DNA from: Lentibacillus siamensis
Lineage (GTDB): Bacteria; Bacillota; Bacilli; Bacillales; Amphibacillaceae
Assembly (NCBI RefSeq): GCF_039522605.1
Contig: NZ_BAAADS010000016.1
Coordinates: 62,001-126,000 of the forward strand
Length of the DNA: 64,000 nucleotides
Direction: 5' to 3'
Position 1 is the first letter of the stretch; the number at the start of each line of letters is the position of its first letter. Shown here piece by piece: positions 59,708 through 64,000 of the stretch. A program made the position numbers and the translations under genes. The notes beneath the pieces were generated by a model, which ran no database searches, was not told the origin of the DNA, and saw only the letters and a program-made list of their open reading frames with translations.

Positions 59708-60676
59708 TTATGATTTTATAACATAGTTTGGTTTTTTCTCCAGACTGTGTTTTCCATCGATGAAACGGACTGTTCCGCTTTTTGCTCGCATAACGACTGT
59801 TTCAGTTGTTGCTTTTTCCCCTTTGAACTGAACACCCTGCAGCAACTCGCCGTCGGTTACACCGGTGGCTGCGAAAATGGCATCATCACCGCCGCATAAG
59901 TCTTCCATGTAGAGAACTTTGTCAGCATCCACAATACCCATTTTAGTACAGCGCTCACGTTCCGCTTCATCTTTTGGAAGCAGTTTTCCCTGGATTTCAC
60001 CGCCAAGACATTTCAATGCAACAGCACTGAGTACGCCTTCCGGGGCACCGCCAATTCCCAACAGGAGATCCACCCCTGTATCATCAAAAGCCGTGTTCAT
60101 TGCAGCTGCCACATCCCCGTCCGAAATTAGCTTGATACGGGCGCCAGCTTCCCGGATTTCTTCGATTAATTCTTTATGACGCGGCCGATCCAGTACGATG
60201 ACAACCAGATCTTCAACCGCTTTATTCTTCGCCTCTGCAACAGCTTGCAAGTTATCGGCCGTGGAAGCGTTAATATCAACTTTGCCTACTGCTTCCGGTC
60301 CTACTGCAATTTTTTTCATGTACATGTCTGGTGCATGCAGCAGCTTTTTATGATCAGCAATCGCGATCACTGCCAGTGCATTCCATGTACCCTGGGCAAC
60401 GATGTTTGTTCCTTCGAGCGGGTCTACCGCAACATCTACACTAGGACCAGTTCCAGTACCAAGTTCCTCGCCTATGTACAGCATTGGCGCCTCGTCCTTT
60501 TCACCTTCCCCGATAACAACCCGCCCGTTCATCGGGATGGTATCAAATACGTCACGCATAGCAGAAGTTGCAGCATCGTCGGCCTCTTCCTTCTTACCCC
60601 GTCCCATCCAGCGTGCGGATTTCAGGGCCGCTGCCTCGGTAACGCGTACGATTTCCATTGTTAAACTTCTCTCCAT
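59708..60676 (-). CDS. glpX: Fructose-1,6-bisphosphatase class II (GlpX)
   Basis: Gluconeogenic phosphatase of the lithium-sensitive superfamily. Metal-site blocks: RVVIGEGEKDEAPMLYIGEE, VDVAVDPLEGTNIVA, and the substrate-site LGIGGAPEGVLSAVALKCLGGE. Length 322 is standard. AGGAGAGA precedes the ATG. It is the ywjI gene position of B. subtilis between murZ and rho. Confidence 0.95.
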   Translation of the reverse strand: MERSLTMEIVRVTEAAALKSARWMGRGKKEEADDAATSAMRDVFDTIPMNGRVVIGEGEKDEAPMLYIGEELGTGTGPSVDVAVDPLEGTNIVAQGTWNALAVIAIADHKKLLHAPDMYMKKIAVGPEAVGKVDINASTADNLQAVAEAKNKAVEDLVVIVLDRPRHKELIEEIREAGARIKLISDGDVAAAMNTAFDDTGVDLLLGIGGAPEGVLSAVALKCLGGEIQGKLLPKDEAERERCTKMGIVDADKVLYMEDLCGGDDAIFAATGVTDGELLQGVQFKGEKATTETVVMRAKSGTVRFIDGKHSLEKKPNYVIKS

Positions 60677-60993
60677 ATTAAATCTCTCCTTTTATGAAAA
60701 ATATCCTCATCCCACGAAGATATTTTCAACATCCGATTAAAGGATGAAAAAGCTTTTCAGCTCGGAATTATAAAATTTAAGGTGAATTCAGCCGCTGCGG
60801 AAATATACCTTTATCCCAAGCATTTTTCTCTATTACCATGGCAAAGGCCGTTGTGTCCGAGTCATGTTTCGCACTTAATTATCTGCAAGCCTGGTTAAAA
60901 ACGTCAAAATCCAACTAACGTGATTTTTCGCCAAAAGCACATCTCCCTCTTACTGCTGTTGTTACTTCCAGAAACACGCAACAGTTGGGGTTG

Positions 60994-61197
60994 GAGTTCG
61001 CACGATTAGATCAGAATTCGCACGTTTTGGCGGTGAGTTTGCACGTTTCAGCCGGAGTTCACACGTTTTGGCGATGAGTTCGCACGTTTATTCCAGAGTT
61101 CGCACGTTTTGGCGGCAACTTCGCACGTTTATTCCGGAGTTCGCACGTTTTGGCGGTGAGTTCGCACGTTTATGCCGAAGTTCGCACGTTTCACCAG
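60994..61197 (+). repeat. Family B array, core GAGTTCGCACGTTT (10 units)
   Basis: TTCGCAC-type cores at 60997, 61017, 61038, 61058, 61079, 61099, 61120, 61140, 61161 and 61181: steps alternate 20 and 21, giving a 41 bp double unit. Linkers are TGGCGGTGA and ATTCCAGA types. It fills the gap immediately downstream of the murZ stop codon; 60700-60990 otherwise shows only the glpX upstream region. Confidence 0.92.
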
Positions 61198-61201
61198 ACT
61201 G

Positions 61202-62488
61202 TTAGGAGTTTTGAAACTGACGTATTTCTTCTTCGGACATTTCCTCACGCCAGACATTTGCTCCGAGGGTAAGTAATTTATCTGATATTTTTTCGTACCC
61301 GCGGTCAATATGTTCAAGGCCTGTTATCTCTGTTACGCCATTAGCCATCAATCCGGCAATAATAAGTGATGCTCCTGCGCGCAGGTCGCTGGCTTTCACT
61401 TTTGCTCCCTGCAGCTGAACGGGGCCGGATACAATGGCTGAGCCACCTTCAACTTTTATTATAGCATTCATTCGGCGTAATTCATCAATATGTTTTAATC
61501 TTGCCGAATAAATAGTATCTGTAATGACACCAGTATTGACTGCTTTCGTTAAAAGCGTTGTGAACGGCTGCTGCAGATCGGTTGGAAATCCCGGGTAAAC
61601 CAATGTTTTGATATCAACACTTTTGAGAGGATTCTTTGGTGAAATCAGTAATTGCTCATCACCTTCCTCAATGCTGACACCCATTTCACGCAGTTTGGCA
61701 AGCACAGACTCCAAATGCTGCGGGATCACGTTATCGATTATAACTTCATCCCCTTGTGCTGCTGCAGCGATTGCATATGTGCCCGCCTCAATTCTGTCCG
61801 GAATGATTGTATGCCGGCAGCCATTGAGCGAGGATACCCCTTCAATCCGGATGACATCCGTACCGACACCTTTGATTTTCGCACCCATATTCGTTAACAG
61901 GGTGGCAACGTCAATAATTTCCGGTTCTTTGGCAGCATTTTCAATAACTGTTTTACCTTTCGCTTTAACAGCAGCAAGCATGATATTAATCGTCGCACCA
62001 ACACTGACCACATCAAGGTAAATTCTGGCACCTTTCAGCTCGTTGGCACGAAGGTAAATAGCCCCTTGCTCATTGGTCACTTCCGCTCCAAGCGCCTCAA
62101 ATCCTTTAATGTGCTGGTCGATTGGACGCGGACCGAGATGACAGCCGCCTGGCAGTCCGATGACCGCCTGCTTGAATTTACCCAGCATCGCACCCATAAA
62201 ATAATAGGATGCCCGAAGTTTTTTGACTTTCCCATTTGGCAATGGCATCGACACCATGTGTTCCGGATCAATGTAAACCGTTTGTCCGTCCCAGCTGACT
62301 TTGCCGCCGATTTCCTCGAGCAAACCGCCAAGTGTATAGATATCCGATATCTCCGGGAGACCTTCAATGGCTACCTCTGAATCGGCTAAAAGTGCAGCTG
62401 GCAACAACGCAACTGCACTGTTTTTGGCACCATTAATCCGCACTTTTCCATTTAACAAATGACCGCCTTCAACTAACATCTTTTGCAC
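61202..62488 (-). CDS. murZ: UDP-N-acetylglucosamine 1-carboxyvinyltransferase, second copy (MurZ/MurAB)
   Basis: Paralogue of the enzyme encoded at 31483. The catalytic cysteine is in LPGGCHLGPRPIDQHIKGFE; GAKNSAVALLPAALLADSEV and KKLRASYYFMGAMLGKFKQA are closer to B. subtilis MurAB than MurAA, and the location between tal and glpX is that of murAB. A GTG at 62488 after GTGGGGTG is chosen; the frame is open five codons more. Length about 428. Downstream, its stop codon is followed after six bases by the family B array. Confidence 0.94.
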   Translation of the reverse strand: MQKMLVEGGHLLNGKVRINGAKNSAVALLPAALLADSEVAIEGLPEISDIYTLGGLLEEIGGKVSWDGQTVYIDPEHMVSMPLPNGKVKKLRASYYFMGAMLGKFKQAVIGLPGGCHLGPRPIDQHIKGFEALGAEVTNEQGAIYLRANELKGARIYLDVVSVGATINIMLAAVKAKGKTVIENAAKEPEIIDVATLLTNMGAKIKGVGTDVIRIEGVSSLNGCRHTIIPDRIEAGTYAIAAAAQGDEVIIDNVIPQHLESVLAKLREMGVSIEEGDEQLLISPKNPLKSVDIKTLVYPGFPTDLQQPFTTLLTKAVNTGVITDTIYSARLKHIDELRRMNAIIKVEGGSAIVSGPVQLQGAKVKASDLRAGASLIIAGLMANGVTEITGLEHIDRGYEKISDKLLTLGANVWREEMSEEEIRQFQNS

Positions 62489-62605
62489 TTTGGAGCACCC
62501 CACTTTGTTTGTTACAGGACTTACTGATGCAGGCTGACATTAAACTGCCACTCATTTTCATCCATATTCAACCATAGTTTGCACAAATTTTCCATTTTCA
62601 TGTAT

Positions 62606-63247
62606 TTATTTTTGCTTATTCCAATCAGAAAGGAATTTTTCGATGCCCTGGTCTGTTAATGGATGTTTGACGAGCTGTCCCAGTACCTTGTATGGGATTG
62701 TTGCAATATGTGCTCCATTTGCTGCTGCATCGATAACATGCAGTGGATGTCTGATTGAAGCAGCAATAATTTCAGTTTCGATGCCGTGACGATCGAATAT
62801 TTGCGAAATCGTTGCAATTAAGTCCATTCCGTCATGCCCGATATCATCGAGTCTGCCAAGGAATGGTGATACGTATGATGCACCTGCCCGTGCTGCAAGC
62901 AGTGCCTGGTTTGCATTGAAAACCAATGTAACGTTTGTCTTGATATTCAAATCACTGAATGCTTTAACTGCTTTTAAGCCTTCCAGTGTCATCGGAACTT
63001 TGACCGTAATATTTGGTGCAATCGCGGCAAGCTCCTTGCCTTCCTTAATCATACCTTCTGCATCTTCGGCAATTACTTCAGCACTGACGGAACCGTCCAC
63101 TTCACTGGTGATTTCCTTTAATCGGTCATGGAAAGAAACACCTTCCTTTGCCACCAGGCTCGGGTTAGTCGTTACGCCGGCAAGAATTCCAAGGTCATTT
63201 GCAGAACGTACCTCATCAATATTCGCTGTATCGATAAAAAATTTCAT
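62606..63247 (-). CDS. tal: Transaldolase-like protein (TalC/FSA type)
   Basis: Small transaldolase of the pentose phosphate pathway. The Schiff-base lysine is Lys83 in NITVKVPMTLEG; the family start MKFFIDTANIDEV and the block GVTTNPSLVAKEG are present, plus VSPFLGRLDDIGHDG. Length 213. It corresponds to ywjH of B. subtilis. There the gene fbaA lies between it and spo0F; here it is absent. Confidence 0.93.
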   Translation of the reverse strand: MKFFIDTANIDEVRSANDLGILAGVTTNPSLVAKEGVSFHDRLKEITSEVDGSVSAEVIAEDAEGMIKEGKELAAIAPNITVKVPMTLEGLKAVKAFSDLNIKTNVTLVFNANQALLAARAGASYVSPFLGRLDDIGHDGMDLIATISQIFDRHGIETEIIAASIRHPLHVIDAAANGAHIATIPYKVLGQLVKHPLTDQGIEKFLSDWNKQK

Positions 63248-63544
63248 GATTATTTACCCCACTTTCCTGCATTATTAATGCTTATGACTCTTTTCCGCTC
63301 AAATGAACCGGATGCGGATATTTCAACTGCATTTATCCGATTTCAATTCGACAATAATACTGTAAAAGCACAATTATTCGACGGCTTTTTTCGTCAATAT
63401 GACAATGATTCCATGATTATGAAAGCCATGCAACCCGCCTATCCAAAAATACCAAAGTCATTTTGTCTATAATTTTGCTACAATATTAGAATACCAACTA
63501 CTGACGGAAGTGGCAAGAGCAAATGCCCAAGTGCTAATTCCTCA

Positions 63545-63582
63545 CAAAAAAACAACCGGTGATGCAATCATCGGCTGTTTTG
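63545..63582 (-). terminator. Rho-independent terminator of spo0F
   Basis: Reverse strand: AACAGCCGATGAT and ATCACCGGTTGTT pair around TGC, followed by seven T residues, eight bases after the spo0F stop. The rest of 63248-63544 shows no gene. Confidence 0.85.
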
Positions 63583-63590
63583 ATTCGTCA

Positions 63591-63950
63591 TTATCCAAGC
63601 AAACTTTTGGTATAATCACAAACCTCCTGAACATTAAACGGTTTTGCCAGAACTTTTTTCACCGGACTTAACTGTTCGGCTTCCGTGCTGATATCTTCCG
63701 GAAGTCCACTCATAATAATTGCCGGCGTTGAAATATCACCGTCTTTCATCTCCCTCAGCACTTCAATGCCGTCAACTACAGGCAATTTATAATCCAGCAT
63801 AATTAAATCGAATTTTTTACTGAACAGCCTATCAAGCGCTTCTTTTCCAGTTGTCACAGTCGTTACATGATAGCCTTCATTTGTAAAAACCTCCTGCAAG
63901 AGCAGGCGGATACCAGGCTGATCATCGACGACCAGAATCTCTCTTGTCAT
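63591..63950 (-). CDS. spo0F: Sporulation phosphorelay response regulator Spo0F
   Basis: Single-domain receiver that passes phosphate from sporulation kinases to Spo0B. Acidic pocket VVDDQPGIRLLL, phosphorylated Asp53 in LIMLDYKLPVVDG, Ser81 in place of the usual Thr, and Lys103 in LAKPFNVQEV. Length 119 versus 124. Start ATG at 63950, close to the window edge, so the promoter is not visible. Confidence 0.92.
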   Translation of the reverse strand: MTREILVVDDQPGIRLLLQEVFTNEGYHVTTVTTGKEALDRLFSKKFDLIMLDYKLPVVDGIEVLREMKDGDISTPAIIMSGLPEDISTEAEQLSPVKKVLAKPFNVQEVCDYTKSLLG

Positions 63951-64000
63951 AATGTATAACCATCCCCATCCCCGTATCGCAATTGTGTAATTTTTTCCCC

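Overview
The window is a chromosomal segment of a spore-forming, low-to-mid GC member of the Bacillaceae, probably a moderately halophilic genus close to Virgibacillus, Lentibacillus or Oceanobacillus. That placement is inferred from gene content, from gene order shared with the Bacillus subtilis ywj/ywk/ywl/ywm/atp/spoIID/spoIIQ/spoIIID/mbl region, and from several very acidic exported proteins. No phage structural gene, transposase or CRISPR array was seen.

Layout. 0.1-12 kb is mixed: a partial TetR-type regulator with an ABC exporter, a DUF2935-like protein, a two-gene threonine/serine exporter, an RND pump with its fusion protein, comK, an Rpn-type nuclease with a repetitive coiled coil, and an Asp/Asn-rich lipoprotein. 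11.6-21.2 kb carries fabZ, an EpuA-like protein, mbl, spoIIID, spoIIQ and spoIID, interrupted by a NERD-domain gene between two tandem-repeat arrays and by an AimR-type peptide receptor with a small secreted-peptide gene. 21.4-31.2 kb is a complete dppABCDE-ykfABCD operon for uptake and breakdown of murein peptides. 31.4-41.7 kb holds murA, ywmB, ywzB and the whole ATP synthase operon. 42-46.7 kb has a cell-surface subtilase, UDP-GlcNAc 2-epimerase and upp. 47-55.2 kb is glyA, ywlG, rpiB, ywlE, mntP, ywlC, a GNAT protein, spoIIR, prmC and prfA. 55.3-64 kb is a second NERD gene, tdk, rpmE (type B), rho, glpX, murZ, tal and spo0F. From mbl onward nearly all genes lie on the minus strand.

The most unusual feature is a set of intergenic tandem arrays with a 20-21 bp period. 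There are at least five families with different cores, each with a conserved core of about 12 bp and a variable linker of about 9 bp. Family A (core GCGGTTGATGTT) occurs in six arrays; families B to E occur once each. One NERD-nuclease/zinc-ribbon/helix-turn-helix-like gene lies between two family A arrays. A paralogue of the same architecture ends with its stop codon inside the family C array. This suggests, as inference, an undescribed system in which each NERD protein is paired with its own repeat family. A second candidate novelty is the AimR-like receptor, which is shortened exactly where arbitrium receptors carry their DNA-binding domain and which lies between sporulation genes with no prophage around it. 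Four copies of a 50-60 bp palindromic element, an inverted pair of GC-rich mosaic elements, a tandem 124 bp pair near rpmE, and a DnaA-box cluster upstream of ywlC complete the non-coding content.
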